In this document: positions 1 to 9,941 of the stretch, one piece after another
How positions within the stretch are numbered: the first letter of the stretch is position 1
Layout: each line of letters begins with the position of its first letter
The notes under the pieces: generated by a model
The model's input: only the letters and a program-made list of their open reading frames with translations
Database searches by the model: none
What the model was told of the DNA's origin: nothing
Source of the DNA: Pantoea brenneri
Lineage (GTDB): Bacteria; Pseudomonadota; Gammaproteobacteria; Enterobacterales; Enterobacteriaceae
Assembly: GCA_002095305.1 (NCBI GenBank)
Contig: MIEI01000006.1
Location: 1 to 64,000 of the forward strand
DNA length: 64,000 bases
Direction of reading: 5' to 3'
Program-made: the position numbers and the translations under genes

Positions 1-163
1 CCCGCCGCCCTCTCCTGTTTTAACCTGCTGTTACTGCTTATCTCCCCCTGCTCTGTTGGTCTGTCCCTGCCCTCTCGTATCATCTTCCACGCTTCGGTCA
101 TGACTTTTTCAGTAAAAATCGCTACCATCCCAGCCTATTACTCGCTGAACAATGGTCGATTCC

Positions 164-970
164 ATGAAATTTGTTTCATTTAACATCAATGGGTTGCGTG
201 CCCGTCCGCATCAGCTCCAGGCACTGGTCGAACAACATAGTCCGGACGTCATCGGCCTGCAGGAAACCAAAGTCCATGACGACATGTTCCCGCTGGAAGA
301 CGTGGCGAAGCTCGGTTACAACGTCTTTTATCATGGTCAGAAAGGCCATTACGGCGTTGCGCTACTGACGAAGGTACAGCCGGTAGCAGTACGCCGTGGC
401 TTTCCCGGTGATGATGACGATGCACAACGCCGCCTGATTATGGCTGAAATCCCCAGCCCGATTGGCGACATCACGGTGATTAACGGCTATTTTCCGCAGG
501 GCGAAAGCCGTGACCATCCGACCAAGTTTCCGGCCAAAGAGAAATTTTATCGCGATCTGCAACGTTTTCTGACCGACGATCTGCCCGCCGACAAACCGGT
601 GCTGATCATGGGCGACATGAATATCAGCAGTACCGATCTGGATATTGGGATTGGTGAAGAGAGCCGCAAGCGCTGGCTGCGTACCGGCAAATGTTCATTC
701 CTGCCGGAAGAGCGTGAGTGGATGGATCGGCTGCTGGGCTGGGGACTGGTGGACACCTGGCGTGAACATAATCCTGAAACCGCCGATCGTTTTTCGTGGT
801 TCGACTACCGCTCAAAGGGTTTCGATGATAACCGCGGTTTACGCATTGATCTGGTTCTGGCGAGTAAAAACCTGGCGGCCCACTGCGTAGAGAGCGGCAT
901 TGATTATGCTATCCGCAGCATGGAAAAGCCGTCGGATCACGCGCCAATCTGGTCCACCTTCCGCTTCTGA
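164..970 (+). CDS. xthA: Exonuclease III (AP endonuclease)
   Basis: Main AP endonuclease and 3'-5' exonuclease of base-excision repair, acting in the cytoplasm on double-stranded DNA. The product is 268 residues, the same as E. coli XthA, and very similar throughout. EEP-family catalytic residues are visible: Glu34 in QETK, Asp151 and Asn153 in GDMN, and the His of SDHAP near residue 259. The ATG at 164 gives the family N-terminus [12 protein letters not shown]; an ATG 12 bases upstream would add only four residues. The gene stands alone and is followed by a strong hairpin. The pyrimidine-rich 163 bases in front hold no gene. Identification is secure. Confidence 0.97.
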   Translation: MKFVSFNINGLRARPHQLQALVEQHSPDVIGLQETKVHDDMFPLEDVAKLGYNVFYHGQKGHYGVALLTKVQPVAVRRGFPGDDDDAQRRLIMAEIPSPIGDITVINGYFPQGESRDHPTKFPAKEKFYRDLQRFLTDDLPADKPVLIMGDMNISSTDLDIGIGEESRKRWLRTGKCSFLPEEREWMDRLLGWGLVDTWREHNPETADRFSWFDYRSKGFDDNRGLRIDLVLASKNLAAHCVESGIDYAIRSMEKPSDHAPIWSTFRF

Positions 971-990
971 TCGACGCGTTTTAACTGAAG

Positions 991-1015
991 GTCGCGTGGC
1001 CGACTGCCACGCGAC
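991..1015. terminator. Hairpin between xthA and ynjH
   Basis: A perfect 10-bp stem (GTCGCGTGGC with GCCACGCGAC) with a 5-base loop lies between the convergent ends of xthA and ynjH. No clear T run follows on either strand, so it may be an inefficient bidirectional terminator or a 3'-end-stabilising hairpin. Confidence 0.55.
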
Positions 1016-1017
1016 GA

Positions 1018-1326
1018 CTATTTGACTATTTTCCAGATCAGATTATTGGTGCCCAGCGAGTGTTCATCACGCGCGCATTGCAGTAACACCCCTTCCGATT
1101 TCACCACCGCCCCTTCGCTGTAGTTACGATTATCAAAAATACAGCAGCGCAGACAGTCCGGCTGACGCCGTTGTCCCTGGGTCCAGACTTCCGGCGGCAG
1201 GTCGACTACCACGTCAGTGTTGACACCATTGTCGCTGTCCGGCGGCGGCTGATGTCGGCTGTTGGCCTCTGCGGCACCGCCAGCCAGCGACAGGGCCAGC
1301 ACCATTAATAATGAAAAACGTCTCAT
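1018..1326 (-). CDS. ynjH: YnjH-like DUF1496 exported protein
   Basis: Small exported protein of unknown function, DUF1496 family. The 102 residues start with an apparent signal peptide ([19 protein letters not shown], cleavage near residue 21). A cysteine-containing core follows ([17 protein letters not shown], then a later Cys), matching E. coli YnjH (CTQCCVYQDQNYSEGAV). The start codon overlaps the stop codon of the restored topB frame (ATGA), implying translational coupling with topB. In E. coli ynjH lies near gdhA rather than directly after topB. Function unknown; family call confident. Confidence 0.85.
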   Translation of the reverse strand: MRRFSLLMVLALSLAGGAAEANSRHQPPPDSDNGVNTDVVVDLPPEVWTQGQRRQPDCLRCCIFDNRNYSEGAVVKSEGVLLQCARDEHSLGTNNLIWKIVK

Positions 1327-3238
1327 TCCGTCTCCTTGACTTTACGCTTTGTTTTGCGCACCGGACGTTTTTGTCCGGTGGACGGTAAGCCCCGAAAGGC
1401 ATGCACCGCAGGCTGTTGCCGCGCCTGATGAATCAGTCCGGTCAGGGTCTGCACCAGCGGCTGCATGAACTCATCATAGCGGCAGGCCTTTTCACTGATC
1501 CGGGTCAGGGTGGATTCCCACTGCGCGGTCATATCCGGGCGTGCAGCCAGATCGGGTAACGAGTGGATCAGGCACGTCCGGCCTCAGTTGAGTGGATATA
1601 GCGGCCCTTTTTCACCAGGAAGCCACGACGAAACAGCAGTTCGATAATGCCGGCGCGGGTCGCTTCCGTACCTAAACCATCGGTCGCACGCAGCACTTTC
1701 TTTAATTCTTTATCCTGAACGAAGCGGGCAATCCCGGTCATCGCAGAAAGGATGGTGGCGTCCGTAAACGGACGCGGTGGCTGAGTCTGCTTCGCCAGCA
1801 CCTCACCGCGCTCACACAACAGCTCATCGCCTTTGGCGACCACCGGCAGCGGCATACCATCATTCTCTTCATCCCGCTCTTTGTTACCGAGCAGTGCCCG
1901 CCAGCCCGCTTCTGCCAGGAAACGTGCTTTGGCGACGAATTTGCCGCCGGCGATCGCCAGTTCTATCACGCATTTGCGGAACACCGCATCCGGACAGAAC
2001 TGCATCAGATACTGGCGCGCCACCAGCGCATAGATATTTTGCTCGTTCTCACTCAGTTTCACCGAACCGGCGCGGGCAGTCGGAATGATCGCATGGTGCG
2101 CATCGACCTTTTTGTCATCCCAGCAGCGGTTACGGCGATCGGCGTCAAAATCGGCCGGCGGCGTCAGCTGCGGCTGATGGGCCTGAATGGCATTGAGTAC
2201 CGCATGGCGGCCGGCGAAATGCTCTTCCGGCAGATAACGGCTATCGGAACGTGGATAGGTGATCAGCTTATGGGTTTCATACAGCCGCTGGCAGGTATCC
2301 AGCACCGTTTGTGCACTCAGGCCGTAACGCTTCGCCGCCTCAATCTGCAGGCTGGATAAGGAGAACGGTAACGGTGCACCTTCGTTTTCCCGTTTATCGC
2401 TGTAGGCGGTAACCGCCGCTGGCTGGCCGGTGATACGCGCCACCACATGATCAGCCAGCGCCCGCTTCAGCAGACGCCCCTCCTCATCCTGCCACGGCTC
2501 ACAGGCTTCGCTCGGCACCCAGCTGGCGACGAAGCGCACCTCATCCGGCGTAACGATGTGGGCTTTTACCTCGAAGTAATCTTTCGGCAGGAAATTCTCT
2601 ATCTCTTCATCGCGCCGCACCACCAGCCCGAGCACCGGCGTCTGCACCCGACCCACTGACAGCACGCCATCGTAGCCGGCACTGCGCCCCAGCAGCGTCC
2701 AGGCACGGGTCATATTGATGCCGTACAGCCAGTCGGCACGGGCGCGAGCCAGCGCTGAAACACAGAGCGGAATAAATTCCCGGTTCTCCCGCAGGCGGTT
2801 CACCGCGCGATCCACCGCCTGTGGATTGAGATCGTTGATCAGGCAGCGCTGTACCCGACTGCGCTTTTCCGCTGGCAGGTTGAGATAGTCCAGCACCTCA
2901 TCGACCAGCAACTGTCCTTCGCGATCGGGGTCACCGGCATGCACGATCTCACTGGCCTGGGCCAGCAATCCTTCTACCACTTTCAGCTGTTTGGCGACTG
3001 ACGGGCGCGGCTTAAGCTGCCACTTTTGCGGAACGATCGGCAGGTCGGCTAACGACCAGCGCGCGTAACGGCTGTCGTAACTGTCGGGTTGCGCCTGCTC
3101 CAGCAAATGCCCGACACACCAGGTCACCACCTGATCGTTGCCGCAGGCGATAAATCCATCGCCGCGTCGATGAGGTTTTGGCAGCACATCGGCAATGGCC
3201 CGCCCAAGACTGGGTTTTTCCGCAATAAACAAACGCAT
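1323..3238 (-). pseudogene. topB: DNA topoisomerase III, frameshifted near the C-terminus
   Basis: Type IA topoisomerase that decatenates replication intermediates. Residues 1-556 are read from 3238. They include the TOPRIM start ([14 protein letters not shown]), the acidic metal motif ([10 protein letters not shown]) and the active-site Tyr region ([13 protein letters not shown], Tyr equivalent to E. coli Tyr328). The frame stops at a TGA (1568-1570) right after STEAGRA. One extra base at the GG of 1571-1572 restores [14 protein letters not shown] joined to [15 protein letters not shown], which matches the E. coli TopB C-terminus. The repaired product would be 638 residues against 653 in E. 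coli. The catalytic core is intact; the lost part is the basic C-terminal tail. Sequencing error is as likely as true mutation. selD, which separates topB from ydjA in E. coli, is missing. Confidence 0.93.
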
Positions 3239-3433
3239 TGAATCAGGTAATCCTTAACATCAGGGAATAACAGTGATAACCGGTTGTTCGCTGTTGGCTG
3301 CAAATATGGCGGCTATGTTAGCCTGGCAAGGCGTCTGGCGTAAGCGTCACGGACCGGGATAGCGATCATTCGCACAGGAAGCGTTCAATAAGCAGGGCCA
3401 GAGGATGCCCTGCCGGCAGGTTCAGGATAAGGG

Positions 3434-3985
3434 TCAGAAGTAACTGACGAAAGGCGCGGTGTCGGGCGGCAACACGGTGGTGCTGGACTTCAGCTGCGGC
3501 GTGCCTAAATAGAGGAAGCCGACAATTGCATCCTGTTCCCGGCAGCCGAATGCCTGGCGCACCGTCTGATCGTCGGTCCACGGGCCGCTGCGCCAGATAC
3601 CATTATAGCCCTGCGCTGCTGCCGCCATCTGCATCGCCATCACTGCGCAGCTGGCGGAAGCAATCTGCTCCCAGCGCGGCACTTTCGGGTGGGGTTCACA
3701 ATATGCCACCACGGTAATGATCATTGGTGCGCGAAACGGCGACTGACTGGCCTTGTTGATCGCCTTCTCATCCAGTTGCTTATCACGTGCTGCCTGCTCC
3801 AGCAGCTGACTCAGCCGATCGCGGCCCTCATTTTCCACAATAATAAAGCGCCAGGGTTGCAGCGTGCCGTGATCCGGTGCGCGCATACCGGCACGCAGTA
3901 TATTTTCCAGCGCCTCGCCGGCGGGCGCCGGGTCGGTCAGACGTGATGCCGAACGACGGTTAACCAGTAACTCCAGTGCATCCAT
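3434..3985 (-). CDS. ydjA: YdjA nitroreductase-family flavoprotein
   Basis: Small FMN-dependent oxidoreductase of the nitroreductase superfamily; physiological substrate unknown. The 183 residues equal E. coli YdjA in length and align along the whole protein. The N-terminal [16 protein letters not shown] carries the Arg-Arg-Ser of the FMN phosphate site. [13 protein letters not shown] and the C-terminal GFLYLGTPQ are the other family blocks. It is divergent from sppA, as in E. coli, with about 170 bases between the starts. The side towards topB has 195 bases without a gene. Confidence 0.93.
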   Translation of the reverse strand: MDALELLVNRRSASRLTDPAPAGEALENILRAGMRAPDHGTLQPWRFIIVENEGRDRLSQLLEQAARDKQLDEKAINKASQSPFRAPMIITVVAYCEPHPKVPRWEQIASASCAVMAMQMAAAAQGYNGIWRSGPWTDDQTVRQAFGCREQDAIVGFLYLGTPQLKSSTTVLPPDTAPFVSYF

Positions 3986-4159
3986 GTTTTTTCTCCCGAT
4001 CGCATTGATGTTGCAGTAATCCTGGCACAGTCAGATTTTTTGTAACAGTCGGCGGTGAATTCCTGCTGACTTTTAGCACGCTGCTCTTTAGGATGAGCTC
4101 GTCGGGGAAGCCTGGTACGCGCGGCGGCCACTTCCGGCTACATGAATATGGAGAGTCTG

Positions 4160-6019
4160 ATGCGCACATTGTGGCGAATTATTGCAGGTCTGTTTCGCTG
4201 GACTTGGCGGGTATTAAATTTTATCAGGGAATTCATTCTGAATATTTTCCTGATTTTGTTGATTGTGGTAGGTGTCGGGATCTGGCTGCAGGTGAGCGGA
4301 TCGGGCGGCAGTTCAGCGCCGATGCAGCAAGGTGCGCTGCGGGTCGATCTCAGCGGTGTGCTGGTCGATAAGCCTTCGGTCAGTAATCGGCTGAGCAAAA
4401 TTGGCCGGCAGTTGCTGGGGGCCAGCAGCGATCGGCTGCAGGAAAATTCGTTGTTTGACGTAGTTGATGCGATTCGTCAGGCCAAAACGGACAATAACAT
4501 TAAAGGCATGGTGCTGGATTTACGCGACTTTGCCGGCGGCGATCAGCCTTCGCTGCAGTACGTTGGTAAAGCACTGCGCGAATTCCGCGACAGCGGCAAG
4601 CCGATCTATGCGCTGGGCGACAGCTACAGCCAGGCGCAATATTATCTCGCCAGCTACGCCAGCAAAATCTACCTGTCGCCGCAGGGCACGGTCGATCTGC
4701 ACGGGTTTGCCACCAACGGCCTGTATTACAAAACCCTGCTGGAAAAACTGAAAGTCACTTCCCATGTGTTCCGGGTCGGGACCTATAAATCTGCGGTAGA
4801 GCCGTTCCTGCGTGACGATATGTCACCTGCCGCCCGCGACGCCGATAGCCGCTGGGTGGGTCAGCTGTGGCAGAACTACCTGAATACCGTGTCAGCGAAC
4901 CGTCAGATTACGCCAGAGCAGCTATTCCCGGGTGCAGCGGCGGTGATTGCCGGGCTGAATGCGGTTAAAGGCGATACTGCGCAGTACGCGCTGGATAACA
5001 AGCTGGTGGATGCGCTGGGTTCCCGTGCCGCCGCCGATCAGGAGCTGGTGAAAACCTTTGGCCTTGATAAGCAGAGTAATGATTATCGCAGCGTCAGCAT
5101 CTACGACTACGCGGTTAAACCGGCCTCGGCGCAGGATGGCAACATTGCTGTGGTGCTCGCCAGCGGCGCGATCATGGACGGTGAAGAGACGCCAGGCAAC
5201 GTCGGTGGCGATACCACCGCCGCACAGATTCGCGATGCGCGTCTCGATCCGAAAATCAAAGCCATTATCCTGCGGGTTAACAGCCCAGGCGGCAGCGTGA
5301 CCGCCTCTGAAGCGATTCGCGAAGAGCTGGCGGCGGCGCATGCTGCCGGTAAGCCGATTGTGGTATCGATGGGCGGCATGGCGGCATCCGGCGGCTACTG
5401 GATTTCGACCCCAGCCAACTACATCGTGGCTAACCCAAGCACCCTGACCGGCTCTATCGGTATTTTTGGCGTGATCAATACGCTGGAAAACAGTCTGGAT
5501 GCGATTGGTGTGCACACCGACGGTGTGGCCACCTCGCCGCTGGCTGATATCTCCACCACCAAAGCGCTGCCAACCGAAGTTCAGCAGCTGATGCAGCTGA
5601 CCATCGAAAATGGTTATCACAACTTTGTGGGTCTGGTGGCGAAGTCACGCAACAAGACGCCGGAGCAGATTGACGCCATCGCGCAGGGCCACGTCTGGAC
5701 CGGTAGCGATGCCAAAGCCAATGGGCTGGTCGATGCACTGGGTGACTTTGACGATGCGGTTAAGAAAGCCGGTGAGCTGGCAAAAGTCAGCAAACCGCAG
5801 CTGAGCTGGTATCAGGATGACCCGAGCTTCCTTGATATGATGCTGAACCAGGTCAACGCCTCGGTACGCGCGGTGCTGCCGAATCCGCTCAAGGCCTGGC
5901 TGCCTGCGCCGATGCTGGATGTGATGAGCGCGATGAAAGCCCAACCCGGTCTGTTTGATCATCTTAACGATCCGCAAAACCGTTACGCCTTCTGCCTGAA
6001 CTGCGGCGACGTGCGTTAA
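4160..6019 (+). CDS. sppA: Protease IV, signal peptide peptidase
   Basis: Inner-membrane serine protease that degrades signal peptides after their release by leader peptidase. It is 619 residues against 618 in E. coli. One N-terminal membrane segment (about residues 22-44) is followed by two ClpP/crotonase-like halves. The general-base Lys lies in FRVGTYKSAVEPF (near 209) and the nucleophile Ser in MGGMAASGGYW (near 410), giving the Ser-Lys dyad. The ATG at 4160 is chosen over the ATGs at 4142 and 4148 because it gives the family N-terminus MRTLWR and has GGAG just upstream. A clear terminator follows. Confidence 0.96.
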   Translation: MRTLWRIIAGLFRWTWRVLNFIREFILNIFLILLIVVGVGIWLQVSGSGGSSAPMQQGALRVDLSGVLVDKPSVSNRLSKIGRQLLGASSDRLQENSLFDVVDAIRQAKTDNNIKGMVLDLRDFAGGDQPSLQYVGKALREFRDSGKPIYALGDSYSQAQYYLASYASKIYLSPQGTVDLHGFATNGLYYKTLLEKLKVTSHVFRVGTYKSAVEPFLRDDMSPAARDADSRWVGQLWQNYLNTVSANRQITPEQLFPGAAAVIAGLNAVKGDTAQYALDNKLVDALGSRAAADQELVKTFGLDKQSNDYRSVSIYDYAVKPASAQDGNIAVVLASGAIMDGEETPGNVGGDTTAAQIRDARLDPKIKAIILRVNSPGGSVTASEAIREELAAAHAAGKPIVVSMGGMAASGGYWISTPANYIVANPSTLTGSIGIFGVINTLENSLDAIGVHTDGVATSPLADISTTKALPTEVQQLMQLTIENGYHNFVGLVAKSRNKTPEQIDAIAQGHVWTGSDAKANGLVDALGDFDDAVKKAGELAKVSKPQLSWYQDDPSFLDMMLNQVNASVRAVLPNPLKAWLPAPMLDVMSAMKAQPGLFDHLNDPQNRYAFCLNCGDVR

Positions 6020-6036
6020 ACTGTGCGATAAACCTC

Positions 6037-6066
6037 GCAGCCCGGCCGATGGTCGGGCTGCTTTTC
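6037..6066 (+). terminator. Rho-independent terminator of sppA
   Basis: An 8-bp perfect stem (GCAGCCCG with CGGGCTGC) with a 9-base loop is followed by TTTT, 18 bases after the sppA stop. Confidence 0.85.
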
Positions 6067-6116
6067 CCCGCCTTTCCCCTTATACTGCGCGTTTTACGGC
6101 AAGTCTGAGTTCTCTA

Positions 6117-7130
6117 ATGCAAAAGAAAAACATCTACGTAGCCTACACTGGCGGTACCATTGGTATGCAGCGATCGGCACAGGGATACATTCCGGTTTCC
6201 GGCCATCTGCAGCAGCAGCTGGCTAACATGCCTGAATTCCACCGTCCCGAGATGCCCGATTTCACCATTCATGAGTATCAGCCGCTGATCGACTCGTCCG
6301 ATATGACGCCGCAGGACTGGCAGTCAATCGCAGAGGATATCCGGCAGAATTATGATCACTATGATGGTTTTGTGATTCTGCATGGCACCGATACCATGGC
6401 GTTTACCGCGTCGGCCCTCTCCTTCATGCTGGAGAATCTGGCTAAACCGGTTATCGTCACCGGGTCGCAGATTCCGCTGGCGGAGCTACGTTCAGATGGG
6501 CAGCAAAACTTATTGAACTCGCTGTATGTCGCGGCCAATTATCCGATCAGCGAAGTGTCGCTGTTCTTCAACAATACGCTCTACCGCGGCAACCGGACCA
6601 CCAAAGCGCATGCCGATGGCTTTAATGCTTTCGCTTCGCCTAACCTCTCCGCGCTGCTGGAAGCCGGTATTCATATTCGCCGCCTGAATACCCCGCCTGC
6701 ACCGCAAGGCAAGGGTGCACTGATTGTGCACACTATTACGCCCCAGCCGATTGGCGTGGTGACCATCTATCCAGGCATCTCGGCCGATGTGGTACGCAAC
6801 TTCCTGCGTCAGCCGGTAAAAGCGCTGATCCTGCGCTCTTACGGTGTCGGCAACGCGCCGCAGAATGCGGAGTTCCTGGCAGAACTCCAGCAGGCGAGCG
6901 AGCGCGGTATCGTGGTGGTCAATCTGACCCAATGCATTTCGGGCAAGGTCAATATGGGCGGCTACGCCACCGGCAACGCGCTGGAACATGCTGGCGTCAT
7001 CAGCGGTTTTGATCTGACCGTTGAGGCAGCGCTGACTAAGCTGCACTTCTTACTCAGCCAGAACCTCTCCGCCGATGAAATACGCAGCAAAATGCAGCAA
7101 AATTTGCGCGGTGAACTGACAGAAGATTGA
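6117..7130 (+). CDS. ansA: L-asparaginase I, cytoplasmic
   Basis: Hydrolyses L-asparagine to aspartate and ammonia; the low-affinity cytoplasmic enzyme. 337 residues (E. coli AnsA 338) and highly similar. The N-terminal YTGGTIGMQ carries the first catalytic Thr, and the second motif HGTDTMAFTASAL carries the Thr-Asp pair. No signal peptide is present, which separates it from periplasmic AnsB. The pncA start follows 16 bases after the stop, so the two amidases are probably co-transcribed, as in E. coli. The ribosome-binding site is weak. Confidence 0.96.
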   Translation: MQKKNIYVAYTGGTIGMQRSAQGYIPVSGHLQQQLANMPEFHRPEMPDFTIHEYQPLIDSSDMTPQDWQSIAEDIRQNYDHYDGFVILHGTDTMAFTASALSFMLENLAKPVIVTGSQIPLAELRSDGQQNLLNSLYVAANYPISEVSLFFNNTLYRGNRTTKAHADGFNAFASPNLSALLEAGIHIRRLNTPPAPQGKGALIVHTITPQPIGVVTIYPGISADVVRNFLRQPVKALILRSYGVGNAPQNAEFLAELQQASERGIVVVNLTQCISGKVNMGGYATGNALEHAGVISGFDLTVEAALTKLHFLLSQNLSADEIRSKMQQNLRGELTED

Positions 7131-7146
7131 GACGGAGCGACTTGTA

Positions 7147-7755
7147 ATGAAACGCGCACTGATCATTATTGATATCCAGAATGATTTTTGTCCGGGCGGC
7201 CCAATGGCCGTCCATGAAGGCGACCAGACTGTTGAGGTCGCCAACCGCTATGCGCGCACCTTCATCCAGAACGGTGAACCGGTGGTCGCGCTGCAGGACT
7301 GGCATCCGGCTGACCATGGCAGTTTCGCCTCGGTCTCCGGCGAACCGGTGTACACCCTCGGCGAATTAAACGGTCTGGCGCAGATCTGGTGGCCGGATCA
7401 CGGCATTCAGGGAAGCCAGGGGGCCGATTTCCATCCTGGCCTCGAGCGTTCGCTGTTTGATGCGGTGTTCCATAAGGGTCAGGACCAAGATGTTGACAGC
7501 TACAGCGCCTTCTTCGATAACGGCCATCGCCGCAAAACCGAACTCGACAGCTGGTTACGCGAACGCGAGATCACGCATCTGGTGGTGCTGGGACTGGCGA
7601 CCGACTACTGCGTGAAATACAGCGTGCTGGACGCGCTCGAGCTGGGCTATCACGTTGAGGTGGTCAAAGAAGGCTGTCGCGGCGTGAACCTGAATCCCGA
7701 GGACAGCGAGATCGCTTTCGCGCAAATGACCGCCCAGGGCGCGGTGCTGATATGA
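7147..7755 (+). CDS. pncA: Nicotinamidase
   Basis: Deamidates nicotinamide to nicotinate in NAD salvage; isochorismatase-like fold. The catalytic triad is visible as Asp9 (IDIQND), Lys110 (VFHK) and Cys155 (ATDYCVKY). Metal ligands Asp51, His53 and His57 lie in DWHPADH. The 202 residues are about 11 shorter at the C-terminus than E. coli PncA. The terminator begins right after the stop, so this looks like a natural short end rather than a frameshift. It is the second gene of the ansA-pncA unit. Confidence 0.95.
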   Translation: MKRALIIIDIQNDFCPGGPMAVHEGDQTVEVANRYARTFIQNGEPVVALQDWHPADHGSFASVSGEPVYTLGELNGLAQIWWPDHGIQGSQGADFHPGLERSLFDAVFHKGQDQDVDSYSAFFDNGHRRKTELDSWLREREITHLVVLGLATDYCVKYSVLDALELGYHVEVVKEGCRGVNLNPEDSEIAFAQMTAQGAVLI

Positions 7756-7785
7756 AAAAAGCTGGCGCTAAGCCAGCTTTTTTTT
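7755..7785. terminator. Bidirectional terminator of pncA and msrB-yeaC
   Basis: An 8-bp stem (AAGCTGGC with GCCAGCTT, 5-base loop) is flanked by an A run on the left and a T run on the right, so it can end transcription from both sides. It lies between the convergent pncA and yeaC. Confidence 0.9.
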
Positions 7786-7828
7786 GCCGGTAAAGGCGGG
7801 TCAACCGTTGACGGTGAAGGTGGCTCAC

Positions 7829-8116
7829 TCAGTGCAGGTTGAGGCGGGTCACGTCTGAGTCGATGCCGAACTCTTCTTTAAGCTGCTTTTTCGACTTCGT
7901 GACCATCTCACCGTCTTTGCCAATCGTCATGTGCTGCGGGCTGTCGTTATGCCGCGCCTGCCACAGCATCACCAGCTGCAGGCAGTTGTCGCGCTGTTCC
8001 TGCGTTAGCGCTACGCCATCCGGCCATTTCCCAATCTCTACCGCCGTCGCCAGTCGCTGATAGACTTCCGGCGTCATTGCGGCGAGCATCGCTTCAAGTT
8101 GCTGCTTCATCGCCAT
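7829..8116 (-). CDS. yeaC: YeaC, DUF1315 family protein
   Basis: Small soluble protein of unknown function. Its 95 residues match E. coli YeaC across the central block (TPEVYQRLATAVEIGKWPDG and NCLQLVMLWQARHN). The N-terminus is a few residues longer. The start ATG overlaps the msrB stop (TAATG) with AAAGGA just ahead, so the two are translationally coupled; a second ATG two codons later is possible. Position downstream of msrB is conserved in E. coli. Confidence 0.9.
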   Translation of the reverse strand: MAMKQQLEAMLAAMTPEVYQRLATAVEIGKWPDGVALTQEQRDNCLQLVMLWQARHNDSPQHMTIGKDGEMVTKSKKQLKEEFGIDSDVTRLNLH

Positions 8117-8526
8117 TATCCTTTGGTCTGTTCGCCCTGCTCGTCAGTAAAATTCAGTGAGGCGGAGTTGACGCAATAGCGTTCTCCGGTCGGCTGCGGG
8201 CCATCAGGGAAGACGTGTCCCAGATGTGCGTCACATTGACCACAGCGAATCTCAATGCGCTGCATGCCGTGTGAATCATCTTCAATATAACGAATCGCGT
8301 CGTCGCTCACCGGCTGGTAAAAGCTCGGCCAGCCACAACCTGAATCATACTTGGTCTCAGACAGAAACAGCGGCGCGTTACAGACCAGACAGTGGTAAAT
8401 GCCTTCCTGTTTGTTGTGCAGCAGTGCGCCACTGTAAGGCGGCTCCGTTCCGCGATGCTGGGTCACATAACGCTGCATTTCTGTCAGCTGCGCAATTTTT
8501 GCTTCGGGTGCGGTGTCTTTAGCCAT
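8116..8526 (-). CDS. msrB: Peptide methionine (R)-S-oxide reductase
   Basis: Reduces the R epimer of methionine sulfoxide in oxidised proteins; thioredoxin-dependent, with structural zinc. It is 136 residues (E. coli 137). Zinc-binding CxxC pairs are visible (CLVC and CGQC), and the catalytic Cys sits in [11 protein letters not shown]. The ATG at 8526 is chosen because it gives the family-length N-terminus; upstream in-frame codons add eight unsupported residues. It is divergent from gapA and forms an operon with yeaC. Confidence 0.95.
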   Translation of the reverse strand: MAKDTAPEAKIAQLTEMQRYVTQHRGTEPPYSGALLHNKQEGIYHCLVCNAPLFLSETKYDSGCGWPSFYQPVSDDAIRYIEDDSHGMQRIEIRCGQCDAHLGHVFPDGPQPTGERYCVNSASLNFTDEQGEQTKG

Positions 8527-8645
8527 TTTTAAGATTCCGGAAGGTGCCATTCTGAAAATTTCGACTACTATTCTAACAAATGATCAACATAAGGCGGGTC
8601 TTTTTTCGTGCTCACCCTTTCAGTCCGACGTCTGCAACCCGGATT

Positions 8646-8661
8646 TGTGACTTCGATCACC
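8646..8661 (+). promoter_or_regulatory. CRP-like site upstream of gapA
   Basis: TGTGA, six bases, then TCACC matches the CRP half-sites TGTGA-N6-TCACA in nine of ten positions. It lies about 150 bases upstream of the gapA P1-like -35 and also between msrB and gapA, so it could serve either. E. coli gapA is known to be CRP-influenced; use here is inferred. Confidence 0.6.
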
Positions 8662-8797
8662 TTTTATCCGGAGCATCCCTATATATTCGGCGATTGATTA
8701 AACGAAGCGCGATATCATTGGCGGTCCGCAAGCGATTGCGCATCGAATAATTCCTTTCAGGCGAATTGACCTGTCGCAACAATTGACACGATTCCGC

Positions 8798-8825
8798 TTG
8801 ACGCCTGGTAAGGTTTTTGTAATTT
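8798..8825 (+). promoter_or_regulatory. gapA promoter (P1-like)
   Basis: A -35 TTGACG and a -10-like TAATTT are separated by 16 bases. The block from here to the gapA ATG, including the ribosome-binding GGTGGA, strongly resembles the E. coli gapA leader. A second TTGACA lies 15 bases upstream. Confidence 0.7.
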
Positions 8826-8856
8826 TACAGGCAACCTTTTATTCACTAACAAATAG

Positions 8857-9867
<1,011 letters not shown>

Positions 9868-9892
9868 GGCAGCCAGACATCATTGAGAATAA

Positions 9893-9917
9893 GGGCGACT
9901 TCGGTCGCCCTTTTTTT
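9893..9917 (+). terminator. gapA terminator
   Basis: A perfect 7-bp stem (GGGCGAC with GTCGCCC) is closed by a TTCG tetraloop and followed by seven T. Confidence 0.95.
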
Positions 9918-9941
9918 GATCCGCTCAGGAAGGAATCGAAC

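Noticed and set aside
7740-7755. Possible frameshift at the short pncA C-terminus
   Set aside because: The terminator begins right after the stop and no shifted frame resumes the E. coli tail.
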